NCBI RefSeq assembly: GCF_947501385.1
Contig: NZ_CANMVP010000027.1
Coordinates: forward strand, 1 to 64,000
Direction: 5' to 3'
Source: an uncultured Polaribacter sp.
GTDB taxonomy: Bacteria > Bacteroidota > Bacteroidia > Flavobacteriales > Flavobacteriaceae
Length of the DNA stretch: 64,000 nucleotides
The number at the start of each line of letters is the position of its first letter. The stretch's first letter is position 1. Below the pieces are notes generated by a model, which searched no databases, was not told where the DNA came from, and was given only the letters and a program-made list of their open reading frames with translations. A program made the translations under genes and the position numbers. Of the stretch, positions 63,993 through 64,000 are shown piece by piece.

Positions 63993-64000
63993 AAATTTTG

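Overview
The window is an AT-rich stretch of a marine-type Flavobacteriaceae (Bacteroidota) chromosome, Polaribacter/Tenacibaculum-like in feel. Grounds: SusC/SusD with a FecI-type sigma and FecR, type IX secretion (T9SS) sorting tails, TAnnTTTG-type promoters, the upp neighbourhood with two flavobacterial membrane proteins, and L25 with an acidic tail. Genus is inference; no 16S gene is present.

Region 1 (1-17.7 kb) is conserved housekeeping: ferredoxin-NADP reductase, NifU-like and Mrp Fe-S carriers, an alkyltransferase-like protein, trmB, upp, a BON-LysM protein, an EamA transporter set between two copies of a ~200-bp repeat, yicC, gmk, nadD, an M23 peptidase/GH3/27-aa microprotein/queD run with overlapping stops and starts, pth, rplY, prs and tRNA-Leu(CAA). 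A GIY-YIG gene lies between a broken 5' copy of the tRNA, carrying two 20-bp palindromic inserts, and the intact tRNA.

Region 2 (17.7-27.3 kb) is a decaying defence operon on the minus strand: hsdM-hsdS-FRG protein-hsdR-pentapeptide membrane protein. The FRG gene ends in a module that resembles the C-terminus of HsdR and overlaps the hsdR start. It is broken by an IS1595-type element and a one-base frameshift. hsdM has lost its 5' end to an IS-end remnant whose second copy lies at 56.35 kb.

Region 3 (27.3-47.5 kb) is a regulated uptake locus: ECF sigma factor, a 1265-aa repetitive surface protein, FecR, SusC, SusD, a PKD/PQQ lipoprotein, three glycerophosphodiester phosphodiesterases, a GlpT-type permease, an AraC-type regulator and a LamG/T9SS protein. 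It has the layout of a polysaccharide utilisation locus, but its enzymes are phosphodiesterases. I read it as an acquisition system for glycerophosphodiesters (phospholipid headgroups or glycerol-phosphate polymers). A PafA-type phosphatase at 53.9 kb could take part in the same phosphate/glycerol scavenging.

Region 4 (47.7-56.4 kb) holds a wrecked IS5-type element, two FG-GAP/VCBS repeat T9SS proteins that are tandem duplicates with duplicated upstream regions, a 55-aa signal-peptide-like small protein between them, the phosphatase, and a degraded IS1595-type transposase.

Region 5 (56.5-64 kb) is dominated by a 2010-aa minus-strand protein with an N-terminal PD-(D/E)xK-like nuclease segment, a STAND/NACHT-like P-loop NTPase and a very long helical C-terminal region. 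This is the architecture of Avs-type antiphage sensors. A 49-aa HigA-N-terminus-like ORF, a lipoprotein and a Cys-rich small protein follow to the window edge.
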